Source: JAAZZIT01 sp964480525 (GTDB taxonomy: Bacteria; Bacillota; Clostridia; Oscillospirales; Ruminococcaceae). Taken from it: DNA of 20,267 nt. Both the position numbers and the translations under genes were made by a program. This document shows positions 6,579 through 13,937 of this stretch, in pieces. A model generated the notes under the pieces. That model saw only the letters and a program-made list of their open reading frames with translations. It searched no databases and was not told the origin of the DNA. The stretch spans positions 1 to 20,267 of the forward strand of contig CAYZOV010000029.1 of assembly GCA_964480525.1 (NCBI GenBank), read 5' to 3'. Every line of letters starts with the position of its first letter. Positions within the stretch are counted from its first letter, which is position 1.

Positions 6579-7292
6579 ATGAAAACTGCGGTTGTAACAG
6601 GCGGAACAAGGGGTATCGGTAAAAGCATAAGCAGTATGCTTTTGAATAACGGTTACAAGGTTTATGCGCTTTTTTGCAATGACGAAAAATCCGCACAGGC
6701 GTTTAAAAGTGAAAATTTTAACAAACCTTTGGAAGTTATACAGTGCGACATTTCCGACCCGAACGCCGTAAAACAAGTTTTTGGGGAAATTAAAAACGTT
6801 GATGTTCTGGTGAACAACGCCGGAATTGCGGACATAAACCTTTTGACGGATTTAAGCGACGAAAGAATTAACCGAATAATTGCCACGAACCTGACGGGGG
6901 CGATTTATGCCACAAAGGCGGTTTTGCCGTATATGGTGAGAGAAAAATGCGGTAATATCGTGAATATTTCTTCAATGTGGGGCGAAATAGGAGCTTCCTG
7001 CGAAGCGGTGTATTCCGCCGCAAAAGCGGGGCTTATCGGTTTTACTAAGGCAATGGCGAAAGAAGTCGCACCAAGCGGTATAAGAGTAAACTGCGTTTCG
7101 GCGGGGGTTATTATGACGGACATGAACGCAACGTTGGGTGAGGACGTTTTGCAACAACTTAGGGAAGAAACCCCACTTGAAATTTTGGGAAAACCTGAAA
7201 ATGTTGCCGACGCCGTGGAATTTTTAATTTCGTCAAAGGCGGATTTTATTACGGGCGAAGTCTTGAAAGTCAACGGCGGTATGGTGATTTAA
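6579..7292 (+). CDS. Short-chain dehydrogenase/reductase, FabG-like
   Basis: 237 residues, the usual size of a classical SDR. The NAD(P)-binding motif TGGTRGIG is at 7-14, NNAG at 79-82, the structural Asn N104, and catalytic S132, Y145, K149 in YSAAK. The C-terminus (ITGEVLKVNGGMVI) is FabG-like. It could be a 3-oxoacyl-ACP reductase or another ketoreductase; the substrate is not determinable and there are no other fab genes nearby, so fabG is not assigned. The frame is open from a GTG at 6570, but AGGGTG just upstream fits ATG 6579 better. It begins 10 bases after the NlpC/P60 stop with no promoter between, so it is probably co-transcribed, an odd pairing of functions. Confidence 0.88.
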   Translation: MKTAVVTGGTRGIGKSISSMLLNNGYKVYALFCNDEKSAQAFKSENFNKPLEVIQCDISDPNAVKQVFGEIKNVDVLVNNAGIADINLLTDLSDERINRIIATNLTGAIYATKAVLPYMVREKCGNIVNISSMWGEIGASCEAVYSAAKAGLIGFTKAMAKEVAPSGIRVNCVSAGVIMTDMNATLGEDVLQQLREETPLEILGKPENVADAVEFLISSKADFITGEVLKVNGGMVI

Positions 7293-7311
7293 ACACAGAT
7301 TTGTTAAACGA

Positions 7312-7352
7312 AACACGGCATGGTTTTTGAAAATCAGCCGTGTTCTTTATTT
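7312..7352 (+). terminator. Intrinsic terminator after the SDR gene
   Basis: AACACGGC (7312-7319) with GCCGTGTT (7337-7344). The interior also pairs (TGGTTT with AAATCA), giving a long hairpin with a bulged A, followed by a T-rich tail. Confidence 0.85.
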
Positions 7353-7427
7353 GGAAATATGTATTCGATTTCAGGGGTACGAAATCGTTTAATAGTTTTA
7401 AAGTTATGAAAACTTCTGAAAAAATTG

Positions 7428-7456
7428 TTGACTTTGTAAATGCAATGAGGTATTAT
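7428..7456 (+). promoter_or_regulatory. Mannanase promoter
   Basis: TTGACT (7428-7433), 17-base spacer, TATTAT (7451-7456). The expected start is near 7463. Confidence 0.8.
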
Positions 7457-7468
7457 AAAAGTGTGTTA

Positions 7469-7495
7469 ATGGGCTGACCCATGTTTAATTTTTTT
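7469..7495 (+). promoter_or_regulatory. Short leader hairpin with T run ahead of the mannanase gene
   Basis: ATGGG-CTGA-CCCAT (7469-7482), then a short spacer and seven T (7489-7495), a few bases after the predicted start site and just before the ribosome binding site. It resembles a weak terminator/attenuator, but the 5-bp stem and 6-base gap to the T run make that uncertain; it could also be a 5' stabiliser. Confidence 0.4.
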
Positions 7496-7512
7496 GTAAA
7501 AGGAGATTTTTT

Positions 7513-9174
7513 ATGAGAAGTATAAAAAGAATAACAGCCGGCATTTTGGCGGTTGTGATGTGCTTTTCGGTTGTGGGCTGTTCAAACGGCGACAGCAGTA
7601 CAACCACCACAAAAGATACACGACCTGCCGACGTAAAACCCGAAGCGGTGGACGTTGTAGAAAGTATCGGCAATTTTGACCTTAGCGATTATGTTATCGA
7701 AACAGGCGTTGACGCAGATTTTAAACTCGAAGCCGAAGCCGAAACCGCAACCTTGAAAGGGAATGCGGGGGTTTATACTTCAAGCTTTTTGGGTGAATTT
7801 TCAGGCGACGGATTTGTGGGCGGAATCAACGACGAAAATTCTTCGGTGGAATTTTCCTTTGATTTTCCTGCAAAGGGTTCGTATACATTTACGGTTTCCG
7901 CTGCCGCAGACCAAGAGGGCGAAACGGCAATTTTGACGGTTGACGGCGTAAAAACGGGAACATTTCGTATCGAAAAATCCACAAACTTTACGGATTGTCT
8001 TGTTCAGATGGTCAGCGTTGATGAGGGGGAACATACAATAGGCATTACATACGGCTCTGTTTCGGCATATGTTGACAAAATTACGGTTACGTCGGGGGAA
8101 ACACTTGACCTTTCGCAGTATGAGGTTTCAAAACAGCTTTCAAACCCTAACGCCAGCGACAGAACAAAAAGACTTTTCAGCTTTATGTGCGACGCATACG
8201 GAAAATATATAATTACGGGAAACTATGCTTCTGAAAACGGCGGTATCGGCGGTATGGAATCAAGAGAATTTAAGTCCATAAAAAGCGTTACGGGTGAATA
8301 TCCTGCAATAATGGGACTTGACCTTTCAAACCTTTCACCGTCTGCGGTTGAACATAACGCAGTAACGAACACTATTACGTTTGCAAAAGAATGGAACGCA
8401 CAGGGCGGAATTGTAACCCTTGCATGGCATTGGTATCCTGACGATAAATATTTGGGCGTTATCGACGGTCAGCCGTGGTTCAAAGGTTTTTACAGCGAGG
8501 CTACGAACTTTAATTTGGGCGCTGCGATTGACGGCACAGACCAATACGGTTACGATTGCCTTATCCGTGACATAGACGCAATTGCAGAGGCACTCAAAGA
8601 ACTTGAAGCATTGGATATTCCTGTTCTGTTCCGACCGCTTCACGAAGCGGCAGGCGACCCTAAGTGGAATAATCCGTGGTTCTGGTGGGGTTCGTCAGGT
8701 TCGGAGGCATACAAAGAACTTTGGAAGCTTTTATACGACAGATTGACAAATTATCACAGAATCGACAACCTTATCTGGGTTTGGAACGCACAAAATGTAA
8801 ATTGGTATCCGGGCGACGAATATGTTGATATGATAGGCTATGATATTTACGCAGACGCGCAGGACACCACTTCGCAAAAGGAAATTTACGATTATATCAA
8901 AGGTTCGACAAGCACAAACAAGATTATTTGTTTGTCCGAAAACGGCGTAATTCCTGACCCTGACGCTTGTATGGCGGACGGAACAAGATGGTCGTGGTTC
9001 GGTGTGTGGAACGGCGATTTTACCATTAAAGACGCCCAACTTTCGGGAGAATATACGCCGATTGATATGTGGAAAAAAGTTTACAGCCACGACAGAGTTT
9101 TGACGCTTTCGGAACTTCCTGACTTAACTTGTTATCCGATTGACACGGACGCTTATCTCCAAAACGCAAATTAA
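7513..9174 (+). CDS. Lipoprotein beta-mannanase, CBM35-like plus GH26
   Basis: 553 residues. The signal ends in lipobox VVGC (C23), predicting diacylglyceryl attachment to the outer membrane face. After an S/T/K linker comes a CBM35-like beta-sandwich (about 69-194; EAEAETATLKG near its start, FSGDGFVGG), then a GH26 domain (about 212-545). Key residues: WHWYP (305-309), acid/base E378 in RPLHEAAG, nearby FWWG, and nucleophile E476 in LSENG. GH26 enzymes are retaining and mostly hydrolyse beta-1,4-mannan; a few act on beta-1,3-xylan or mixed glucan. The CBM suggests binding of galactomannan or uronic acid-containing chains. There is no dockerin, so it is cell-bound by lipid and not through the neighbouring cohesin. 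AAGGAG lies 8-9 bases before ATG 7513. A small gene starts 3 bases after its stop. Confidence 0.93.
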   Translation: MRSIKRITAGILAVVMCFSVVGCSNGDSSTTTTKDTRPADVKPEAVDVVESIGNFDLSDYVIETGVDADFKLEAEAETATLKGNAGVYTSSFLGEFSGDGFVGGINDENSSVEFSFDFPAKGSYTFTVSAAADQEGETAILTVDGVKTGTFRIEKSTNFTDCLVQMVSVDEGEHTIGITYGSVSAYVDKITVTSGETLDLSQYEVSKQLSNPNASDRTKRLFSFMCDAYGKYIITGNYASENGGIGGMESREFKSIKSVTGEYPAIMGLDLSNLSPSAVEHNAVTNTITFAKEWNAQGGIVTLAWHWYPDDKYLGVIDGQPWFKGFYSEATNFNLGAAIDGTDQYGYDCLIRDIDAIAEALKELEALDIPVLFRPLHEAAGDPKWNNPWFWWGSSGSEAYKELWKLLYDRLTNYHRIDNLIWVWNAQNVNWYPGDEYVDMIGYDIYADAQDTTSQKEIYDYIKGSTSTNKIICLSENGVIPDPDACMADGTRWSWFGVWNGDFTIKDAQLSGEYTPIDMWKKVYSHDRVLTLSELPDLTCYPIDTDAYLQNAN

Positions 9175-9177
9175 GTT

Positions 9178-9471
9178 ATGGGACGAAAACTTTACGTTGA
9201 CGATTTGAGAAAACCGCCGAAAGGGTACGAATATGCAAACTGTTTTGCAAAAGCGGTTGAGTTGTATTGTGAATACGGCGATTTTGACGTGGTGGATTTG
9301 GATTTTAACCTTAATGACGGTCATACGGGTTTGGATATGCTTAAATGGATAGCGGAAAACGGCAAAACCCCCGCTCGCATAAATATCCACGCAACCCATA
9401 TTCAGGGCAGACAGCTTATGCGTGAGTATGCCGAAGATAACTTTTTTAATTCGGTTTTGACGGAAAATTAA
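9178..9471 (+). CDS. Small receiver-like protein, probable cyclic-phosphate processing receiver (cREC) family
   Basis: 97 residues, soluble, no signal peptide. It has an acidic start LYVDDLR (6-12), a central strand DVVDLDFNL (36-44), a TGLDMLKW helix, and a final RINIHATHIQGRQLM segment. This order matches, from memory, the single-domain receiver-like family predicted to act in cyclic-phosphate processing (Aravind group). The common SLDHDLG motif appears as DLDFNLN, so one supposed functional residue is changed. It starts 3 bases after the mannanase stop with no clear ribosome binding site, implying translational coupling, and precedes the shared terminator. A cytosolic signalling-type protein coupled to an exported mannanase is unusual. 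Family assignment is moderate; function is unknown. Confidence 0.7.
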   Translation: MGRKLYVDDLRKPPKGYEYANCFAKAVELYCEYGDFDVVDLDFNLNDGHTGLDMLKWIAENGKTPARINIHATHIQGRQLMREYAEDNFFNSVLTEN

Positions 9472-9482
9472 AAATGTGATTT

Positions 9483-9516
9483 AATCCTCTCTGTTTTGGC
9501 AGGGAGGATTTTTTTG
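9483..9516 (+). terminator. Intrinsic terminator of the mannanase operon
   Basis: AATCCTCTCTG (9483-9493) with CAGGGAGGATT (9500-9510), one G-T pair, 6-base loop, then a T run. Confidence 0.92.
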
Positions 9517-9549
9517 CAAAGTGTGTTATTTTTCAACCGAATATATAGA

Positions 9550-9565
9550 TTTGTCTACCGACAAA
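9550..9565. promoter_or_regulatory. Palindromic operator candidate at the GH127 promoter
   Basis: TTTGTC-TACC-GACAAA, a perfect 6+4+6 inverted repeat overlapping the -35 element (9558-9563). A bound protein would compete with RNA polymerase. AraC-family proteins usually bind direct repeats, so the binder may not be the neighbouring AraC. Confidence 0.5.
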
Positions 9566-9586
9566 GTTTTGAAAAAGTGCTAGAAT
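9558..9586 (+). promoter_or_regulatory. Promoter of the GH127 gene
   Basis: Weak -35 CCGACA (9558-9563), 17-base spacer, TAGAAT (9581-9586) preceded by TG (extended -10). The weak -35 fits activation or regulated use. GGGAGGA lies before ATG 9623. Confidence 0.65.
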
Positions 9587-9622
9587 ATAGGCATAAACTT
9601 AAAACTTTGGGAGGAACTTAAT

Positions 9623-11431
9623 ATGCTGAAAAATATACCCCTTGAAAATGTGAAAATCCTCAACGGACTTTTCCGTGAGAGAATGGACGTGAACCGAAAT
9701 TATCTTTTTGAACTTGATACAAACTGCCTTTTGCAGAATTTTTACCTTGAAGCAGGCATAATTATCCCCGGACTTCAGGTTGTGGAAAATCCGTCTACGG
9801 CAAATCTTCATTGGGGTTGGGAAGCACCGACCTGTCAGCTTAGAGGACATTTTTTAGGACATTGGCTGTCGGCGTGTGCTGTTTTGTCGGCGACCGATAA
9901 CGACGCCGAACTTATGGTTAAGGCTGAAAAGGTGATTGGCGAACTTGCTAAGTGTCAGGAGCTTAACGGCGGTGAATGGATTGGCTCGATTCCCGAAAAA
10001 TATTTCACAAAAATGGTGAACAACCAGTATATTTGGAGTCCGCAGTATGTTATGCACAAAACGATTTTAGGACTTACGGACGCTTACGAATATATGGGTA
10101 ATTCGCAGGCGTTGGAGATTTTGCTAAGGTTGGGAGATTGGTACGTCAAGTGGATTGAACGTGCCGAAGCAGTTAATCCGTGGGCGGTTTACAAGGGCGA
10201 AAACGGTGGTATGCTCGAAATGTGGGCTAGGCTTTTTGAACTTACGGGCGACGAAAAGTTTATGTACCTTGCAAACAAATACAAAGACGCAGGACTTTTT
10301 GAACATTTGGAAAACGGCAGAGATGATTTAACGAACTGTCACGCAAACGCAAGCGTTCCTTTGTCCCACGGTTCGGCAAAAATGTTTGAAATAACCCACG
10401 ACGAAAGGTGGAAAAAAATCACCGAAGCGTTTTGGAAATGTGCTGTTGACGACAGAGGAATGTACGCCACAGGCGGACAAAACGCAGGGGAATTTTGGGT
10501 TCCGCCGTTTAAACAGGGACAGTTTTTGGGAAAAGATAATCAGGAATTTTGCACGGTTTATAATATGGTGCGTACAGCCGACTATTTGTTCCGTTGGAGT
10601 GGCGACAAAAAATATTCCGATTATATCGAAAAGTGCCTTTACAACGGCTTTTTGGCACAGCAAAACGCAAATACGGGTATGCCGACCTACTTTTTGCCTT
10701 TGAGTGCGGGTTCAAAGAAAAAGTGGGGTTCAAAACGCCACGATTTTTGGTGTTGTCACGGAACAATGGTACAGGCACAAACCCTTTACCCACGCTTGAT
10801 TTACGGGGTTGACGACCAAAGTAAAACCCTCTATGTTTCCCAGTATATTCCGTCGCAGGTTGAGTACGAGGTTGGCGATGTCAAGGTTAATTTCACGCAA
10901 AACATTGATATGAAATACTACAACGACCAAGCATTTTTTGACGAAACCGACACTAGCCAAATGTCACGCTGGTCTTTGAAATTTAATGTAACGTCAAACG
11001 GTGAAATAACACTTCGTTTTAGAATACCTTGCTGGGCAAAAACATACGCTGTTTCGGTAAACGGCAAAAAGGTCGATATGATGTGCGATAACGGGTATAT
11101 TACACTTTGCGACGTGTGGGAAAATGCCGAAATTTCGATATATTTCCACAACGAACTTCGCCTTGAACCGCTTGCTGATATGCCGGAACTTGTTGCGGTT
11201 TGCGACGGGCCAATCGTGCTTTGCGGTTTGACGGACAAAGACAGAGGACTTTGCGTTGTTGATGGCGACATTTCAAAAACGATTTATCCACAAACACAGC
11301 ACACCTATTCCACATTCCCGTGGAAACAGACCACTTATACCACCAGAAATCAAGGTGAAAACTTTAAATTCATACCGATTTACGAGGTTTGCGACGAAAT
11401 TTACACGGTGTATTTTACAAAAGAGCAATAA
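9623..11431 (+). CDS. GH127 beta-L-arabinofuranosidase (former DUF1680), cytoplasmic
   Basis: 602 residues without signal peptide, so it acts on imported oligosaccharides. The start has the (alpha/alpha)6-barrel family features (HWGWEAPTCQLRGHFLGHW, 63-81). The zinc-thiolate site known from Bifidobacterium HypBA1 is intact: E308 and C310 in NQEFC and the cysteine pair C377-C378 in FWCCHG, C377 being the expected nucleophile. E290 is a candidate acid/base. C-terminal beta domains follow (about 405-600). GH127 releases L-arabinofuranose from beta-linked arabinosides of plant glycoproteins or pectic arabinan; some relatives act on other sugars. It has its own promoter and converges with an AraC regulator that may control it. 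Confidence 0.93.
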   Translation: MLKNIPLENVKILNGLFRERMDVNRNYLFELDTNCLLQNFYLEAGIIIPGLQVVENPSTANLHWGWEAPTCQLRGHFLGHWLSACAVLSATDNDAELMVKAEKVIGELAKCQELNGGEWIGSIPEKYFTKMVNNQYIWSPQYVMHKTILGLTDAYEYMGNSQALEILLRLGDWYVKWIERAEAVNPWAVYKGENGGMLEMWARLFELTGDEKFMYLANKYKDAGLFEHLENGRDDLTNCHANASVPLSHGSAKMFEITHDERWKKITEAFWKCAVDDRGMYATGGQNAGEFWVPPFKQGQFLGKDNQEFCTVYNMVRTADYLFRWSGDKKYSDYIEKCLYNGFLAQQNANTGMPTYFLPLSAGSKKKWGSKRHDFWCCHGTMVQAQTLYPRLIYGVDDQSKTLYVSQYIPSQVEYEVGDVKVNFTQNIDMKYYNDQAFFDETDTSQMSRWSLKFNVTSNGEITLRFRIPCWAKTYAVSVNGKKVDMMCDNGYITLCDVWENAEISIYFHNELRLEPLADMPELVAVCDGPIVLCGLTDKDRGLCVVDGDISKTIYPQTQHTYSTFPWKQTTYTTRNQGENFKFIPIYEVCDEIYTVYFTKEQ

Positions 11432-11436
11432 ACAAA

Positions 11437-11469
11437 AGGGAGATGTTTTATCATCTCCCTAATTTTTTT
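11437..11469. terminator. Shared bidirectional terminator between GH127 and araC
   Basis: Perfect 9-bp stem AGGGAGATG (11437-11445) / CATCTCCCT (11452-11460), 6-base loop. Seven T follow on the plus strand; CTTTTGTTTATT follows on the minus strand. The araC stop codon (11459-11461) lies inside the stem. Confidence 0.9.
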
Positions 11470-12304
11470 GGCTGTTAATAAATTTTTGCCCAAAGGCGTT
11501 GCGGTATTCCATAGGGGTAACGCCCTCGGAAGTTTTAAAAAGTCGCATAAAATATTTTTCGTCGGAAAAACCGCAAGTGTAGGCTATTTCCTTAACGCTC
11601 ATAATACTGTCGCACAAAAGACCTTTTGACAGTTCCAGCCGACATTTGTTGGCGTATCGGTTTATGGTTGTGCCTGTGCTTTTTTTGAAAAGTGCGGAAA
11701 TGTATTGAGGACTGTAACAGAAATTTTTTGCGATTTTTTCTATGGAAACGTCCCCTTGACAGTTATTTTTTATGTATTTTTCTATTGCGGAAATTTTCGG
11801 AGAATGTGGCGTGTTTTCGGCGTTTTTTAAATCGAAAACGTCTTGCGAAATTTCCATCATCAACAGTTTTAACGCCGTTTGGGAAATGTCGTTGCGATAA
11901 TTTTTTTCACGTTGGGATATGTCGATTAACTGGCTGAAAAGCAGAGAAATCCGCTTAAAATTTGCCACTTTTGAGTTTTGACCGATTACAAAAGCATAGT
12001 TTTTTGAAAAATCCGCCTGACTGATTTTTTCAAAATCTCCGTCAAAATGCACCCAAAAATACGAAAGTCGCCCTTTTGACGGAGCGTTCCCGTGGTGGGC
12101 GACGTTTTTCGGCAAAAACAAAATTTCGCCTGTTTTTACTTGAAAATCGCTGTTGCCCACGGATATATCCAAAATCCCCTCCAAAACGAAAATTAAAACA
12201 TTGCACCCAAGTGTTCTTTTGTTGTGCAGAAAATTTTCGTGGCAAACAAGGTTTCCGCACCCGTAGAGTTGAAAATTTTCCCAATGCGTTGCAAAATAAT
12301 CCAC
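11459..12304 (-). CDS. AraC/XylS-family transcriptional regulator
   Basis: 281 residues. The N-terminal cupin-like sensor domain (about 20-100; TGEILFLPKNVAHHG) probably binds a sugar. The C-terminal double helix-turn-helix (about 180-275) has DVSIEKIAKNFCYSPQYIS and MSVKEIAYTCGFSDEKYFMR followed by the family signature FKTSEGVTPMEYR. Start: GTG at 12304 with AGGGGG 7 bases upstream; no ATG fits. It converges on the GH127 gene and shares its terminator, and it is the only dedicated regulator near the glycosidase genes, so control of GH127 (and perhaps the mannanase) is a reasonable inference. It has its own promoter at 12337-12365, which overlaps the stop of a 37-codon gene upstream. Confidence 0.92.
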   Translation of the reverse strand: MDYFATHWENFQLYGCGNLVCHENFLHNKRTLGCNVLIFVLEGILDISVGNSDFQVKTGEILFLPKNVAHHGNAPSKGRLSYFWVHFDGDFEKISQADFSKNYAFVIGQNSKVANFKRISLLFSQLIDISQREKNYRNDISQTALKLLMMEISQDVFDLKNAENTPHSPKISAIEKYIKNNCQGDVSIEKIAKNFCYSPQYISALFKKSTGTTINRYANKCRLELSKGLLCDSIMSVKEIAYTCGFSDEKYFMRLFKTSEGVTPMEYRNAFGQKFINSQKN

Positions 12305-12336
12305 ACAAAAACCCCCTGAAAAATCTCTATGAGGTC

Positions 12337-12365
12337 ATTTTATCACACAAATAGAAAAAATTCAA
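12337..12365 (-). promoter_or_regulatory. Promoter of araC
   Basis: On the minus strand: TTGAAT (12365-12360), 17-base spacer, TAAAAT (12342-12337). The -35 overlaps the stop codon of the small gene upstream. Confidence 0.7.
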
Positions 12366-12475
12366 CCGTTTTTTTGTTTTTTGTAAATTTTGGTTTCGGC
12401 GTTGCTTAATATGTCGTTTTTAAGTTTTTTTCGGTGTTTTGGGGTGTAAATTTTGGTGTCGTCGGTTTCTTTCAT
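12362..12475 (-). CDS. 37-residue basic small protein of unknown function
   Basis: A short reading frame with an excellent start: AGAGGTGA 5-6 bases before the ATG at 12475, TGA at 12362-12364. The product starts MKETDDTKIYTPKHRKK and ends KIYKKQKNG, with ten Lys and one Arg against five acidic residues, no Cys, and no membrane segment. TKIY occurs twice (7-10, 28-31), encoded by an exact 13-base repeat (ACCAAAATTTACA), so the gene may have grown by internal duplication. The charge suggests nucleic-acid or ribosome contact, but I recognise no family. It lies 57 bases upstream of araC on the same strand and may be read with it. A possible promoter (ATGACA-16-TATTAA) lies upstream. The strong ribosome binding site is the main support; homology was not tested. 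Confidence 0.6.
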   Translation of the reverse strand: MKETDDTKIYTPKHRKKLKNDILSNAETKIYKKQKNG

Positions 12476-12516
12476 AAAATCACCTCTTTTTGAGAATATT
12501 GTTAATAAAAATTTTG

Positions 12517-12545
12517 TTGTAATTGTCATAACAATGTGCTAAAAT
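12517..12545 (+). promoter_or_regulatory. Promoter of the membrane protein-amidase operon
   Basis: TTGTAA (12517-12522), 17-base spacer, TAAAAT (12540-12545) with upstream TG (extended -10). It reads divergently from the small gene and araC. Confidence 0.65.
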
Positions 12546-12571
12546 ATTATGTATATATTTTTTGAAAGGAT

Positions 12572-13150
12572 ATGAATTGTTTAATGGACAGACACGATAA
12601 ACTTATGAAAATCATAGGCGGTTTTGTCAGACTTATTATCGCAGACCTTGCGTGCGCTATGATTTTGATGGTGTATATGTTTATTTACGGCAAAGGCGTT
12701 ATCGTCAGCTTTTTGGTGGGACTTTGTACAACGGGCGTTGTGTGTGGACTTTTGGCTGATTATGTGTTGAAATTCAGCGAAAAGGTCAAGGATAACGTTA
12801 AGTACAAAAACAAACCCGACACAAAAAATTTCGGCATAATTATGGGACTTGTTCTTATGATTCCGGGACTTTTGGTTTCGACGGTTTCACTGCTAGCGTA
12901 CTTAGAGGTTATTCCGAGAAATATTTGTGCGATTTATTATTTGTTTAACACATACTTTGTGCCTATGGTGGATATTCCTATTCACGGTCATATCGGAAAT
13001 CCCGACGCTTATAATGTGTGGGCAATAGTTATTATGTACTTTATGCAACTGTTTATTCCGCTGACAACGGCAATAACATACAAAATCGGCTACGACAACC
13101 TTGACGTAACCGAAAAGGTTGTGTACAAGGGCAGAGATAACGGGGTTTAA
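12572..13150 (+). CDS. Unknown integral membrane protein, four predicted helices
   Basis: 192 residues, not recognised. Hydrophobic segments lie at about 17-39, 42-66, 87-111 and 149-171, with a basic cytosolic loop (67-86) and a longer segment between helices 3 and 4 (NTYFVPMVDIPIHGHIGNP) that may be extracellular. No signal peptide, enzyme motif or transporter signature is seen. Start: ATG 12572 is only 2 bases after GAAAGGA, which is tight; the in-frame ATG at 12584 is about 13 bases from it, so either may be used. It is followed 60 bases later by the amidase gene with no promoter or terminator visible between, so the two may be co-transcribed. Confidence 0.7.
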   Translation: MNCLMDRHDKLMKIIGGFVRLIIADLACAMILMVYMFIYGKGVIVSFLVGLCTTGVVCGLLADYVLKFSEKVKDNVKYKNKPDTKNFGIIMGLVLMIPGLLVSTVSLLAYLEVIPRNICAIYYLFNTYFVPMVDIPIHGHIGNPDAYNVWAIVIMYFMQLFIPLTTAITYKIGYDNLDVTEKVVYKGRDNGV

Positions 13151-13159
13151 ATAGCATAA

Positions 13160-13210
13160 ATTATCCCAAATTTTCATAAGTTTTATCAGAATTTATGAAG
13201 GTGGGATAAT
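13160..13210 (+). promoter_or_regulatory. Leader hairpin covering the amidase ribosome binding site
   Basis: ATTATCCCA (13160-13168) is perfectly complementary to TGGGATAAT (13202-13210), ending one base before the ATG. Inside it TTCATAA (13173-13179) pairs with TTATGAA (13193-13199). The Shine-Dalgarno stretch GAAGGTGGG (13197-13205) is locked into the stem. There is no T run, so it is not a terminator; translational control is the likely effect. Confidence 0.6.
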
Positions 13211-13936
13211 ATGTCTAAATTGAAAACAACAGCAGGTCTTTTGCTGGTGGTTTGCTATGTGATTACGATTTTTGTGGCGGATAAGTACGACTTGTCTTTT
13301 GAAAATAACACCCTTGTCACGTCGGCAAATATCACCGACAGCACTTTGCCAACGATTATTTTGGACGCAGGACACGGCGGTTTTGACGGCGGGTGCGTTT
13401 CGTACAACGGCGTCAGCGAAAAGGGGATAAACCTTAACATTATGTTGTGCCTAAAGGCGCTTTTGGAAGCCGACGGTTTTGAGGTCGTGACAACCCGTGA
13501 CAGCGACGTTTCCATTTACGACGAGGGCGTTGAGGGATTGTCGCAACAGAAAAAATCCGATATGAAAAACCGTCTTGATATTTTTAACAGCCGTGAAAAT
13601 GCCATTGCAGTTTCAATTCACCAAAACCAGTATACCGACCCGAAATACAGCGGTGCGCAAATGTTTTTCAGTCAGACCAACCCTCAAAGTGAGATTTTGG
13701 CGCAAAGTTTGCAGGACGCTTTTGTTCAAAATCTTCAACCTGAAAACAAGCGTGAAATCAAGCTGACGGGGGACGATTTGTACTTGATTTATTATGCAAA
13801 AATCCCGTCTGTTATGGCGGAGTGCGGTTTTCTTTCAAATCCCGACGAGGCGGATTTGCTTGAAAGTGAAAAATATCAAAAGCAGGTTGCGTTTACTATT
13901 TATAAAGGAATAAAAAATTATTTAGGAATGATTTAG
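13211..13936 (+). CDS. N-acetylmuramoyl-L-alanine amidase, Amidase_3 family (CwlD-like)
   Basis: 241 residues. One N-terminal hydrophobic segment (about 5-23) serves as signal or anchor, so it acts outside the membrane. The Amidase_3 zinc site is complete: H55 in LDAGHGG, E70 in SEKG, H137 in SIHQNQ, with catalytic E204 in AECGFLSN. It cleaves the bond between MurNAc and the stem-peptide L-Ala. Length, single domain and lack of wall-binding repeats match CwlD, which makes muramic-delta-lactam in spore cortex; whether this organism sporulates is unknown, so no symbol is given. Its ribosome binding site is inside a hairpin. Its last codons carry the AGGA of trmL, which starts one base after its stop. 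Confidence 0.9.
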   Translation: MSKLKTTAGLLLVVCYVITIFVADKYDLSFENNTLVTSANITDSTLPTIILDAGHGGFDGGCVSYNGVSEKGINLNIMLCLKALLEADGFEVVTTRDSDVSIYDEGVEGLSQQKKSDMKNRLDIFNSRENAIAVSIHQNQYTDPKYSGAQMFFSQTNPQSEILAQSLQDAFVQNLQPENKREIKLTGDDLYLIYYAKIPSVMAECGFLSNPDEADLLESEKYQKQVAFTIYKGIKNYLGMI

Positions 13937-13937
13937 A

